This document shows positions 1 through 6,193 of a stretch of 6,193 bases of DNA, one piece after another. Source of the stretch: Burkholderiales bacterium (lineage in GTDB: Bacteria; Pseudomonadota; Gammaproteobacteria; Burkholderiales; Burkholderiaceae_F). Location of the stretch: the NCBI GenBank assembly GCA_024641225.1, contig JAHEDN010000165.1, forward strand, positions 1 to 6,193. Reading direction: 5' to 3'. Positions within the stretch are counted from its first letter, which is position 1. Each line of letters begins with the position of its first letter. The notes under the pieces are model-generated. The model was not told the DNA's origin. It saw only the letters and a program-made list of their open reading frames with translations, and made no database searches. A program made the position numbers and the translations under genes.

Positions 1-3000
1 CTGATGCGGCTGTACTGGATCACCGAAGGCGACGACCCCGCGCACGGCGCCTACGTCCACTACCCGTTCGACGACCTGCTGGCGATCGTGCGGCTGGAGA
101 GCCAGCGCAACCGCTGCCTGGTCATCGGCGAGGATCTCGGCACCGTGCCGCCCGAGGTCCAGGAGAAGCTCGCGGCCAGCGGCGTGCTCTCGTACCGGCT
201 GCTGTATTTCGAACGCGACGCCGGCGGCCGGTTCCTCCCGCCGGCAAACTTCGAGCCGCGGGCGCTGGTCGCCGGTGCCACGCACGATCTGCCGACGCTG
301 GCCGGCTGGTGGGACGGCAACGATCTCGAACTGCGCGCGAAGCTGGACCTGTTCCCGGAGCCGGAGCTGCGCGAGCGGCAGGTTATCGAACGCGCCCAGG
401 ACCGCGCCCGGCTGCTGCTGGCGCTGGAAGAGGAGGATCTTCTGCCGTCGGGGGCGACCGTCAGCCCGGTGTCGATCCCCAAACTGACGTCGGCCTTCTG
501 CCGCGCGCTGCACCAGTACCTGGCGCGCAGTCCGTCGAAGATCGTGCTCGCGCAACTCGAGGACGTGCTCGAGGTGCGCGAACAGATCAACCAGCCGGGC
601 ACGATCGACCAGTACCCGAACTGGCAGCGCAAGCTGCCGCTGCTGCTCGAACGCTGGTCTTCCGACGACCGCTTCGTCGAACTGGCGCGCATGTTCGAGC
701 GCGAACGCGGTCGCGGTCGCCTGGCCGTGCCGAGGCGGAAAGAGGCGGCGCAGGCGGTCATTCCGCGCGCCACCTACCGCGTGCAACTGCATCGCGACTT
801 CACCTTCAACGACGCCGCCGCGCTGGTGCCTTATCTGGCCCGGCTCGGTGTGAGCCATCTGTACTGCTCGCCGTTCCTGCGTGCGCGTGCCGGCAGCCGG
901 CACGGCTACGACATCGTCGATCACAACGCGCTGAATCCGGAGATCGGCAACCGCGACGACTTCGAGCGGCTGATCGACACGTTGCGCAGCCACGGCATGG
1001 GGCTGCTGATGGACGTCGTGCCCAACCACATGGGCGTGCTCGGCGGCGACAACGGCTGGTGGCTCGACGTACTCGAAAACGGCGCCGCGTCGATGTTCGC
1101 CGCGTTCTTCGACATCGACTGGGCCTCCAGTGATCGGGCGCTGACCGGCAGGGTGCTGCTGCCGATCCTCGGCGACCAGTACGGCGTCGTGCTCGAGCGC
1201 GGCGAGCTCAAGCTCGGCTTCGAGCCGGCAAGCGGCAGTTTCGTGCTGCGCTATTACGAGCACCGTCTGCCGATCGACCCGGCTACCTACCCCCGGCTGC
1301 TCGACTCGGCGCAGCACCTTCTGACGCCGAACACGCTGCCCCAATCGGCCGCCGATTCGCTGGCCAGCCTCGCGTCGGCACTCGGCCACTTGCCGGCCCG
1401 CCAGGACTGCAGCGAGGAGATGCGGTCCGAGCGTCATCGCGACAAGGAAGTTCACAAGGCGCAGCTGGCGCGGCTGGCGCGCGAATTCCCGCCGCTCGCA
1501 GAGGCGATCGAGCGCGCGGTCGGCGCAATCAACGGTTCGGCTGACGACCGGACCAGCTTCGCCGCGCTCGACGAGCTGATCGAGCAGCAGGCCTACCGGC
1601 TGGCGTACTGGCGCGTCGCCGCCGACGAGATCAACTACCGCCGCTTCTTCGACATCAACGAGCTCGCGGACCTGCGGATGGAGCGTGCCGAGGTCTTCGA
1701 CGCAACACACCGGCTGGTGCTCGATCTCGTCGCCAGCGGCAAGGTCGACGGCCTGCGCATCGACCATCCCGACGGCCTGCTCGACCCGGCCGCCTATTTC
1801 CGCCGGCTGCAGGAGCGCTACGCGCAGCTGATCGGCCAGCCAGGTGCTGCTTCGGGCGGCGGCGACTCGCGCACGTGGCCGCTCTACGTCCTGGCGGAAA
1901 AGATCATCGCTCCGCACGAGCAACTGCCGCTCGACTGGGCACTGCACGGCACCACCGGCTACCGCTTCGCCAACGTCGTCAACGGCCTGTTCATCGACGC
2001 AAGCGCCCGGTCGCGTCTCGACCGCGCCTGGCGCGCCTTCGTCGGCGACGAGGCCGAGGATTTCGAGGAACTCGCCTACCGCTGCCGGCGCATCGTCATG
2101 GCCACGAGCCTGTCCGGCGAACTCACCGTGCTGGCCAACGCGCTGCTGCGACTGGCGCGCGCCGATCGCCGTACGCGTGATTTCACGCTGAACTCGCTGC
2201 GCCTGGCACTGGCGGAAGTCGTCGCCTGCTTCCCGGTCTACCGCACCTACGTGGTCGAGAAGCCGAGCGCGCAGGACCGCCGCTTCATCGACTGGGCGAT
2301 CGGCCGCGCACGGCGGCGTGGTCGTGCCGCCGACCCGAGCGTGCTCGATTTCATCCGTAGCGTGTTGCTCGGCGACCTGCCGCCGGGTGCGCCGCCCGAA
2401 CTGCTGGTCCGCTACCGCGCGTTCACGCAGCGCCTCCAGCAGTACACGGCACCGGTGACGGCCAAGGGCATCGAAGACACCGCCTACTACCGGCATCAGC
2501 GGCTGATCGCGCTGAACGAAGTCGGCGGCGAACCCGACGTATTCGGCATTACGGTCAACGCGTTCCACGGCGCCAGTCGCGACCGTGCGCAGCGCTGGCC
2601 GCACACGATGCTTGCCTCGTCGACCCACGATACCAAGCGCTCGGAGGACGTCCGCGCGCGGCTCGACGTCATCTCCGAACTGCCGGCGATGTGGCGGTTG
2701 GCAGTACGCCGCTGGAGCCGCATCAACCGCAGCAAGCGGCGCACGCTGGAAAAGCAGCCAGCGCCCTCGCGCAACGATGAGTACCTGCTCTACCAGGCCC
2801 TGGTCGGCAGCTTTCCCGTCGGCGAGATCGACGACGCGGGCCTCGCCGCATATCGCAGCCGCATCGTCGAATACATGCTGAAGGCGGCCCGCGAAGCCAA
2901 GCAGCACACCAGCTGGATCAATCCCGACCAGGCCTATGAGGAGGCGCTCGCCGGTTTCATCGAGGCGCTGCTGGCACGCGTCGACGGCAACCTGTTCATC

Positions 3001-3654
3001 GACGACCTGCGCGCTGCCCTGCCCCCGTTCTCCCGCTGGGGTGCCTACAACGCGCTGTCGATGGCGGCACTGAAGATGACGTCTCCCGGCGTGCCGGATA
3101 TCTACCAGGGCGAAGAGCTGCTCGAACTGGCGCTGGTCGATCCGGACAACCGCCGCCCGGTGGACTATGCGATGCGCGGCCGCCTGCTGCAGGAATTCGG
3201 GACGATCTCGGCAGCCGATGACCCGGCTCCGGCGGTCGCGGCGCTGCGCGAGCGGCCGGAAGATGGCCGCCTCAAGCTGTGGGTGATTTGGCGCGCGCTC
3301 CAGCTTCGCCACGAGCAGCCGGCGCTGTTCGCCTGTGGAGATTACCGTCCGTTGTTGCCGCAGGGCGAGCGGGCGCGCCACGTCATCGCGTTCGCGCGCG
3401 CGCATGAGGGCGGCATGGTCGCCACCGTCGCTGCGCGGCTGTACGCGGGCCTGCGAATCGACCCGGATCAGCCACCGGTCGGGAACATTTGGGCGGATAC
3501 CGTGGTCGATCTCCAATCGCCCTCCTCGGGAGGGCGATGGCGCGACGTGCTCACCGGTCGCTGCTTCGCCGCCCGTGCCGAGCCGATGCCGCTCGCTGAA
3601 CTCCTGGCGGTCCTGCCCGTGGCGCTGCTGCTCCACGAACCGACAGGATCATGA
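1..3654 (+). CDS. treY: MalQ-TreY fusion: 4-alpha-glucanotransferase (partial, N-terminus off window) joined to maltooligosyltrehalose synthase
   Basis: The frame is open at the left edge; residues are numbered from the ATG at 4, which is internal. Residues 1 to about 235 are the C-terminal half of a GH77 amylomaltase (MalQ): GEDLG at 42-46 carries the acid/base Glu43 and THDLPT at 93-98 the third catalytic Asp95. By comparison with E. coli MalQ, the nucleophile Asp lies about five codons upstream of the window. After a short Arg-rich linker (about 233-250), a full GH13 TreY begins: YRVQL at 258-262, MDVVPNHMG at 336-344, nucleophile Asp587 in GLRIDHPDG, acid/base Glu632 in LAEKI, Asp876 in STHDTKR, and SPGVPDIYQGEE at 1027-1038. 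TreY isomerises the reducing-end alpha-1,4 bond of maltodextrins to the alpha,alpha-1,1 bond of trehalose; TreZ then cleaves it off. MalQ disproportionates the dextrins. Both are expected to be cytosolic. The TreY part, about 965 residues, matches long proteobacterial forms. All visible catalytic residues are present, and no stop or frameshift separates the parts. Confidence 0.95.
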   Translation: MMRLYWITEGDDPAHGAYVHYPFDDLLAIVRLESQRNRCLVIGEDLGTVPPEVQEKLAASGVLSYRLLYFERDAGGRFLPPANFEPRALVAGATHDLPTLAGWWDGNDLELRAKLDLFPEPELRERQVIERAQDRARLLLALEEEDLLPSGATVSPVSIPKLTSAFCRALHQYLARSPSKIVLAQLEDVLEVREQINQPGTIDQYPNWQRKLPLLLERWSSDDRFVELARMFERERGRGRLAVPRRKEAAQAVIPRATYRVQLHRDFTFNDAAALVPYLARLGVSHLYCSPFLRARAGSRHGYDIVDHNALNPEIGNRDDFERLIDTLRSHGMGLLMDVVPNHMGVLGGDNGWWLDVLENGAASMFAAFFDIDWASSDRALTGRVLLPILGDQYGVVLERGELKLGFEPASGSFVLRYYEHRLPIDPATYPRLLDSAQHLLTPNTLPQSAADSLASLASALGHLPARQDCSEEMRSERHRDKEVHKAQLARLAREFPPLAEAIERAVGAINGSADDRTSFAALDELIEQQAYRLAYWRVAADEINYRRFFDINELADLRMERAEVFDATHRLVLDLVASGKVDGLRIDHPDGLLDPAAYFRRLQERYAQLIGQPGAASGGGDSRTWPLYVLAEKIIAPHEQLPLDWALHGTTGYRFANVVNGLFIDASARSRLDRAWRAFVGDEAEDFEELAYRCRRIVMATSLSGELTVLANALLRLARADRRTRDFTLNSLRLALAEVVACFPVYRTYVVEKPSAQDRRFIDWAIGRARRRGRAADPSVLDFIRSVLLGDLPPGAPPELLVRYRAFTQRLQQYTAPVTAKGIEDTAYYRHQRLIALNEVGGEPDVFGITVNAFHGASRDRAQRWPHTMLASSTHDTKRSEDVRARLDVISELPAMWRLAVRRWSRINRSKRRTLEKQPAPSRNDEYLLYQALVGSFPVGEIDDAGLAAYRSRIVEYMLKAAREAKQHTSWINPDQAYEEALAGFIEALLARVDGNLFIDDLRAALPPFSRWGAYNALSMAALKMTSPGVPDIYQGEELLELALVDPDNRRPVDYAMRGRLLQEFGTISAADDPAPAVAALRERPEDGRLKLWVIWRALQLRHEQPALFACGDYRPLLPQGERARHVIAFARAHEGGMVATVAARLYAGLRIDPDQPPVGNIWADTVVDLQSPSSGGRWRDVLTGRCFAARAEPMPLAELLAVLPVALLLHEPTGS
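3516..3538. repeat. Perfect 10-bp inverted repeat inside treY
   Basis: ATCGCCCTCC (3516-3525) and GGAGGGCGAT (3529-3538) are exact reverse complements around a 3-base TCG spacer, enough for a very stable RNA hairpin. It lies within the last 140 bases of the treY reading frame, encoding part of a Ser/Gly-rich turn (QSPSSGGR, about residues 1171-1178). No T-run follows on either strand, so it does not look like an intrinsic terminator. Whether it has any role is unknown. Confidence 0.7.
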
Positions 3655-3679
3655 AACCCTAGAACCCCGAATCGAACCC

Positions 3680-3686
3680 GGAGGAG
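3680..3686 (+). promoter_or_regulatory. Strong ribosome binding site fixing the mscS GTG start
   Basis: GGAGGAG is followed by three bases and then GTG at 3690; counted from its first GGAG the spacing is 6 bases. This is the best Shine-Dalgarno match near the start and favours GTG 3690 over the in-frame GTG at 3726, which has no such site. It lies in the 35-base gap after the treY stop, and I see no terminator in that gap. Confidence 0.75.
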
Positions 3687-3689
3687 CCC

Positions 3690-4595
3690 GTGCAAGACTT
3701 GCTAACCCGCTTTCCCTTACTCGACGTGACGCAATGGAACCAGGCGACGCATACGTTGGTCCGCATCGCGCTGATCGTTCTTGTGGCATGGATCGTGATG
3801 GCCCTTCTGCAGCGGGCGATCCGGCTGTTCCGCCAGCGCATCGCCGCGCGCCTCGACGATCGCGAGGCGGTCAAGCGCGCCGAGACGCTCGGCCGAGTGT
3901 TCCGCTACATCGTCGCGGTCGTCGTGTCACTCGTCGCCGGCATGTTGGTGCTGTCTGAACTGGGCATCTCGCTGGCCCCGATTCTGGGCGCTGCCGGCGT
4001 TGCCGGCGTGGCGATCGGCTTTGGCGCGCAGAGCCTGGTCAAGGATTTCTTCTCCGGCTTCTTCATCCTGTTCGAGGACCAGATCCGCAAGGGCGACGTC
4101 GTCCAGGCGGCCGGCCACGCCGGCCTCGTCGAGGAGATCACGCTGCGCCATACGCGGCTGCGGGACTACGACGGCAACGTGCACTACGTGCCGAATGGCA
4201 TGATCGACAGCGTGGTCAACATGAGCCGCGGTTTTGCGCAGGCCGTCATGGACATCGGTGTTGCCTACCGCGAGGACACCGACGAGGTCTACAAGGTGAT
4301 GCGCGAAGTGGCCGCAAGGATGCGCGAAGACAAACTCTTCGGCCCGCGCATCCTCGACGACCTGGAGATCGCCGGCGTCGACAAGTGGGACGACTCGGCA
4401 GTCGTGATCCGCTGCCGCTTCAAGGTCGTCGCCCTCGAGCAGTGGGGCGTGCGTCGTGAATATCTGACCCGGCTGAAGAAGGCGTTCGACGCCGCTGGCA
4501 TCGAAATCCCCTTCCCGCACCTGACCATCTACGCCGGGCAGGACAAGGCCGGCAATGCCCCGCCGTTCATCCTGAGGCAGATCACCGCGGAATAA
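3690..4595 (+). CDS. mscS: MscS-family small-conductance mechanosensitive ion channel
   Basis: This 301-residue inner-membrane channel would open under membrane tension and release solutes during hypo-osmotic shock. Hydrophobic segments lie at about 22-43, 69-90 and 94-127, matching the three-helix MscS core. The pore-lining third helix is rich in Gly and Ala (LGAAGVAGVAIGFGAQ, 99-114) and is followed by SLVKDFFSGFFILFEDQ (115-131). The cytoplasmic beta domain begins near GDVV (135-138) and has the family signatures VPNGMI (167-172) and the C-terminal AAGIEIPFPH (268-277). Length is close to the 286 residues of E. coli MscS. The FGAQSLVKDF-type helix 3 resembles Bacillus YkuT and Corynebacterium MscCG more than E. 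coli MscS, so the gene symbol denotes the family only. Starting 35 bases after treY, it may be cotranscribed with it. The family call is secure; conductance and substrate preference are not visible. Confidence 0.95.
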   Translation: MQDLLTRFPLLDVTQWNQATHTLVRIALIVLVAWIVMALLQRAIRLFRQRIAARLDDREAVKRAETLGRVFRYIVAVVVSLVAGMLVLSELGISLAPILGAAGVAGVAIGFGAQSLVKDFFSGFFILFEDQIRKGDVVQAAGHAGLVEEITLRHTRLRDYDGNVHYVPNGMIDSVVNMSRGFAQAVMDIGVAYREDTDEVYKVMREVAARMREDKLFGPRILDDLEIAGVDKWDDSAVVIRCRFKVVALEQWGVRREYLTRLKKAFDAAGIEIPFPHLTIYAGQDKAGNAPPFILRQITAE

Positions 4596-4604
4596 GGGAA
4601 CCAC

Positions 4605-4626
4605 CGACCGGCGTCAGCGCCGGCCG
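4605..4626. terminator. Possible weak terminator hairpin after mscS
   Basis: CCGGCG (4608-4613) and CGCCGG (4618-4623) form a perfect 6-bp stem with a TCAG loop, extended by two outer pairs across one A/C mismatch. It starts about 10 bases after the mscS stop and just before the end of the minus-strand SHOCT frame, so it could act between convergent genes. The downstream stretch (CATTTCT) is only weakly T-rich, so termination is uncertain. Confidence 0.4.
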
Positions 4627-4630
4627 ACCC

Positions 4631-4807
4631 TCATTTCTCGCGACGAAGGATCTTGGCCCGGACCTTGTCGTAGTCCGCCTTGCTGATCGCGCCTTCAGCA
4701 AGCGCGCGCGGATGCCGGACATCTTCACTCCTCAAGGGCTCGGACAACGCGGCCAATCGTATCGGATGGTCGGGGCGCGCTGTTGCGCCGCCTTTCCTGT
4801 TTCCCAT
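4631..4807 (-). CDS. Small SHOCT-domain protein, frame or start doubtful (possible pseudogene)
   Basis: An open minus-strand frame of 58 codons runs from ATG at 4807 to TGA at 4633-4631. Its last 25 or so residues, including ALAEGAISKADYDKV and then RAKILRREK, fit the SHOCT short C-terminal domain pattern (Leu, Glu-Gly, Ile, Ser/Thr, acidic-aromatic, Lys-Ile-Leu). The first 34 residues look non-protein-like, and ATG 4807 has only a weak AGGA nearby. The best start signal is instead GAGGAG (4733-4728) five bases before ATG 4722-4720, which lies in another frame. The two frames meet at a GC-dinucleotide run (4702-4710). Removing one 2-base unit would give a compact protein of about 29 residues, MSGIRALAEGAISK and onward. 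It could be a slippage mutant, a sequencing error or a remnant. SHOCT domains occur in many small or multidomain bacterial proteins, and the function here is unknown. It converges on mscS. Confidence 0.45.
   Translation of the reverse strand: MGNRKGGATARPDHPIRLAALSEPLRSEDVRHPRALAEGAISKADYDKVRAKILRREK
4720..4733 (-). promoter_or_regulatory. Strong Shine-Dalgarno plus ATG on the minus strand
   Basis: Read on the minus strand this is GAGGAGTGAAGATG, a near-ideal ribosome site and start codon. A possible -10 box TACGAT lies about 34 bases upstream at 4761-4756, without a clear -35 box. The frame opened by this ATG begins MSGIRARLLK and then departs from the SHOCT-like frame, which is one base out of register. 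Confidence 0.5.
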
Positions 4808-4900
4808 GGTCCTGCAGGCACTTGCGATTCACGTCAGCGATCCGCCCTCCGCCCGAGGCAGTAGATTGTCGGCGTGCATGACTTGAAGATGGAATCGATC

Positions 4901-5392
4901 ATGACGGACACGACGTTCCCGGCGGATCGCACGCAGCGCTACTTCGAGGACTACACGCCGGGCCTGGTGCTGGAATTTGGCGCAACCCGGGTCGACGAGG
5001 CCGAAGTGGTCGAGTTCGCGCTGCGTTTCGATCCGCAGCCGTTCCACGTCGACGCTGAGCGAGCCTCGGAAGGCCCCTTTGGCGGCCTGATCGCCAGCGG
5101 CTGGCACACCGGCAGCCTGATGATGCGGCTGCTGGTGGAGCACTACCTGTCGCCAATCGCAAGCCTCGGCTCCCCCGGGCTCGACGAGGTGCGCTGGCTG
5201 GCCCCAGTGCGGCCCGCCGACACGCTTTCTGTGCGGGTGACGATCCTCGAGGCGAGGCGATCCAAGTCAAAGCCCGATCGCGGCCTGGTGAGGGCGCTGA
5301 TGGAGGCGCTGAACCAGCGCGGCGAGGTGGTGATGAGCATGAAGGCGTTGAACTTCACCTTGTGCCGCGGCGCCGTACTGCCCGCAGGCTGA
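4901..5392 (+). CDS. MaoC-family hotdog dehydratase / enoyl-CoA hydratase
   Basis: This is a 163-residue single-hotdog MaoC-type protein, the usual length for the family, expected to be cytosolic and to hydrate or dehydrate a CoA thioester. The hydratase-2 motif is present as FDPQPFHVD (43-51): Asp44 and His49 have the five-residue spacing of the Asp/His pair in PhaJ-type R-specific hydratases. It is followed by FGGLIASGWHTGSL (60-73), typical of this subfamily, and a C-terminal beta strand ending in MKALNF (147-152). I chose ATG 4901, with a modest GGA seven bases upstream, because the conserved part begins at about residue 12. In-frame alternatives are ATG 4889 and GTG 4874, adding 4 or 9 residues, neither with a better ribosome site. 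The substrate cannot be read from the sequence. The downstream Bug protein suggests organic-acid catabolism, but that is inference. Confidence 0.9.
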   Translation: MTDTTFPADRTQRYFEDYTPGLVLEFGATRVDEAEVVEFALRFDPQPFHVDAERASEGPFGGLIASGWHTGSLMMRLLVEHYLSPIASLGSPGLDEVRWLAPVRPADTLSVRVTILEARRSKSKPDRGLVRALMEALNQRGEVVMSMKALNFTLCRGAVLPAG

Positions 5393-5500
5393 GCGACGGC
5401 CCGCTCCGCGCCTGTGATAACTTCTGCGCGGGTTCCGGCCGTGGCTCGCGCCTTCATGGCAAGAGCGTTCGACCGCGCAGGACGCGCCTGAAACTTTTCG

Positions 5501-5521
5501 CTGCCGCTGCACTCGCGGCAG
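5501..5521. repeat. Perfect 7-bp inverted repeat upstream of the Bug gene
   Basis: CTGCCGC (5501-5507) and GCGGCAG (5515-5521) pair exactly around a 7-base loop, TGCACTC. The repeat sits 43 to 63 bases before the TTG start of the Bug gene. There is no following T-run on either strand, so it fits an operator or leader hairpin better than a terminator. No regulator is visible to pair with it. Confidence 0.45.
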
Positions 5522-5553
5522 TTGGTACGGCGCGCCGCCCGACCAGATCCACC

Positions 5554-5560
5554 GGAAAAG
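5554..5560 (+). promoter_or_regulatory. Ribosome binding site supporting a TTG start for the Bug gene
   Basis: GGAAAAG precedes TTG 5564, with GGAA placed six bases from the start codon. The in-frame GTG at 5588 has no such site. Starting at TTG also gives a signal peptide with a short polar, positively charged N-terminus. Confidence 0.6.
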
Positions 5561-5563
5561 AAC

Positions 5564-6193
5564 TTGATTCGAAACCCGCTCGACTCCGTGCTTCGTCTGC
5601 TCGCCGCCACGCTGCTGGCGCTTTCGTTTCCCGTGACCGGCGCGAGCGCACAGCAGTATCCGGACCGGCCGCTGCATCTGATCGTGCCCTTCCCTCCCGG
5701 CGGGGGCGCCGACATCCTGTCGCGCACCGTCATGCCGCGCGTCGAGAAAGCGCTCGGACAGCCGATCGTGATCGAGAACAAGCCCGGCGCAGGCGGCAAC
5801 ATCGGCGCCGAGTATGTCTCCCGCGCCGCGCCCGACGGCTACACGCTGCTGTACGGCACCAATGGCACCCACGCGATCAACGCCAGCCTGTATCGCAACC
5901 TGCGCTTCGACCCGGTCAAGGACTTCATCCCGGTGTCGCGGATGACGACGATCGCCGCCATGCTGATCGTCAACCCCAAGTTCCCGGTCAACTCGGTCGC
6001 AGAACTGATCCGCTACGCCAAGGCGAATCCCGGCAAGGTCAACTTCGCATCGGCAGGCAACGGCACGACCTCGCACCTGGCCGGCGAACTGTTCAAGACG
6101 ATGGCCGGCATCGACATCGTGCACGTGCCCTATCGTGGAGGCGCTCTTGCCGTCACCGACCTCATGACCGGGCAGGTGCAGATGATGATCGAC
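5564..6193 (+). CDS. Bug/TctC-family tripartite tricarboxylate transporter substrate-binding protein (partial, C-terminus off window)
   Basis: This is the first 210 codons of a periplasmic solute receptor, usually about 320-330 residues, open at the right edge. A Sec signal peptide is clear: a polar N-terminus with Arg3 and Arg11, a hydrophobic core at about 12-24 (LLAATLLALSFPV) and an ASA cleavage site after residue 29. Family signatures follow in order: VPFPPGGGAD (41-50), the ligand-binding-type ENKPGAGGNIGAE (71-83), APDGYTLL (89-96), GTHAIN (101-106), LRFDPVKDF (113-121) and VHVPYRGG (186-193). Such receptors bind carboxylates or related small molecules in the periplasm. Some feed a TctAB permease, but many are orphans; no TctA or TctB gene is visible here. 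It follows the MaoC gene by 171 bases in the same direction, so a shared pathway is possible. The start is TTG, chosen for its ribosome site and signal peptide. The ligand is unknown. Confidence 0.93.
   Translation, partial: MIRNPLDSVLRLLAATLLALSFPVTGASAQQYPDRPLHLIVPFPPGGGADILSRTVMPRVEKALGQPIVIENKPGAGGNIGAEYVSRAAPDGYTLLYGTNGTHAINASLYRNLRFDPVKDFIPVSRMTTIAAMLIVNPKFPVNSVAELIRYAKANPGKVNFASAGNGTTSHLAGELFKTMAGIDIVHVPYRGGALAVTDLMTGQVQMMID

Larger units (their letters stand above)
5393..5563. other. Intergenic leader before the Bug gene
   Basis: These 171 bases contain no convincing gene. A tiny frame, MARAFDRAGRA (5456-5491), has no ribosome site. No clear sigma-70 pair is visible; GATAAC at 5416-5421 is the only -10-like stretch and has no -35 partner. 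A hairpin at 5501-5521 is the only clear structure. Confidence 0.5.

Noticed and set aside
60..773. Long minus-strand open frame (237 codons) opposite malQ
   Set aside because: Its product is Ser/Arg-rich and low in complexity, as expected for the antisense of GC-rich coding sequence. The plus strand carries clear GH77 motifs over the same bases.
3660..3685. tRNA-like T-arm on the minus strand (GGGTTCGATTC), suggesting a tRNA fragment or attachment site
   Set aside because: The bases flanking the loop do not form a T-stem beyond one pair, and no acceptor or anticodon arm is nearby. It is probably coincidence.
3927..4604. Minus-strand open frame of 225 codons opposite mscS
   Set aside because: It is rich in His, Asp, Ala and Val with no recognisable motif and mirrors the mscS codons, whose product has full family signatures.
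4680..4886. Plus-strand open frame of 68 codons between mscS and the MaoC gene
   Set aside because: Its translation is low in structure and opposes the SHOCT-like minus frame. It has no ribosome site or recognisable domain.
5456..5491. Tiny frame MARAFDRAGRA as a leader peptide
   Set aside because: It has no ribosome binding site, no attenuator-like pairing with a terminator and no run of a single regulatory amino acid.
5267..6124. Minus-strand open frame of 285 codons over the Bug gene
   Set aside because: It overlaps the end of the MaoC gene and nearly all of the visible Bug gene, both strongly supported by motifs. Its own translation shows no domain.

Overview
The window is GC-rich (by eye about two thirds G+C) chromosomal DNA. 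It carries four recognisable plus-strand genes, two of them cut by the window edges, and one small, doubtful minus-strand gene. A Bug/TctC-type periplasmic binding protein, a MaoC hydratase, GTG and TTG starts and a MalQ-TreY fusion suggest a betaproteobacterium, most likely Burkholderiales or a relative. This is inference from gene content only. I see no tRNA, rRNA, transposase, CRISPR array or phage gene.

Layout. Positions 1-3654 encode the C-terminal half of a 4-alpha-glucanotransferase (MalQ) fused in frame to a complete maltooligosyltrehalose synthase (TreY). After a 35-base gap comes an MscS-family mechanosensitive channel (3690-4595) with a strong ribosome binding site and a GTG start. 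The 305 bases from 4596 to 4900 hold a short hairpin that may separate convergent genes, and on the minus strand a short frame ending in a SHOCT-like domain. That frame may be broken at a GC-dinucleotide run. A MaoC-type hotdog dehydratase follows (4901-5392). A 171-base intergenic stretch with a perfect 7-bp hairpin leads into a Bug-family solute-binding protein (5564 to the window end), whose TTG start and signal peptide can be read directly.

How the genes work together. The fusion would process maltodextrins and convert their reducing ends to trehalose units, which TreZ (not in the window) would release. Trehalose is an osmoprotectant and MscS channels release solutes on hypo-osmotic shock, so the first two genes form a plausible osmotic-adaptation pair, possibly one transcript. 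The MaoC and Bug genes look like a separate unit for uptake and CoA-linked breakdown of an unknown organic acid. No wholly new system is evident. The most unusual points are the fused enzyme, the possible frame break in the SHOCT gene, and a 10-bp hairpin inside the treY coding region.
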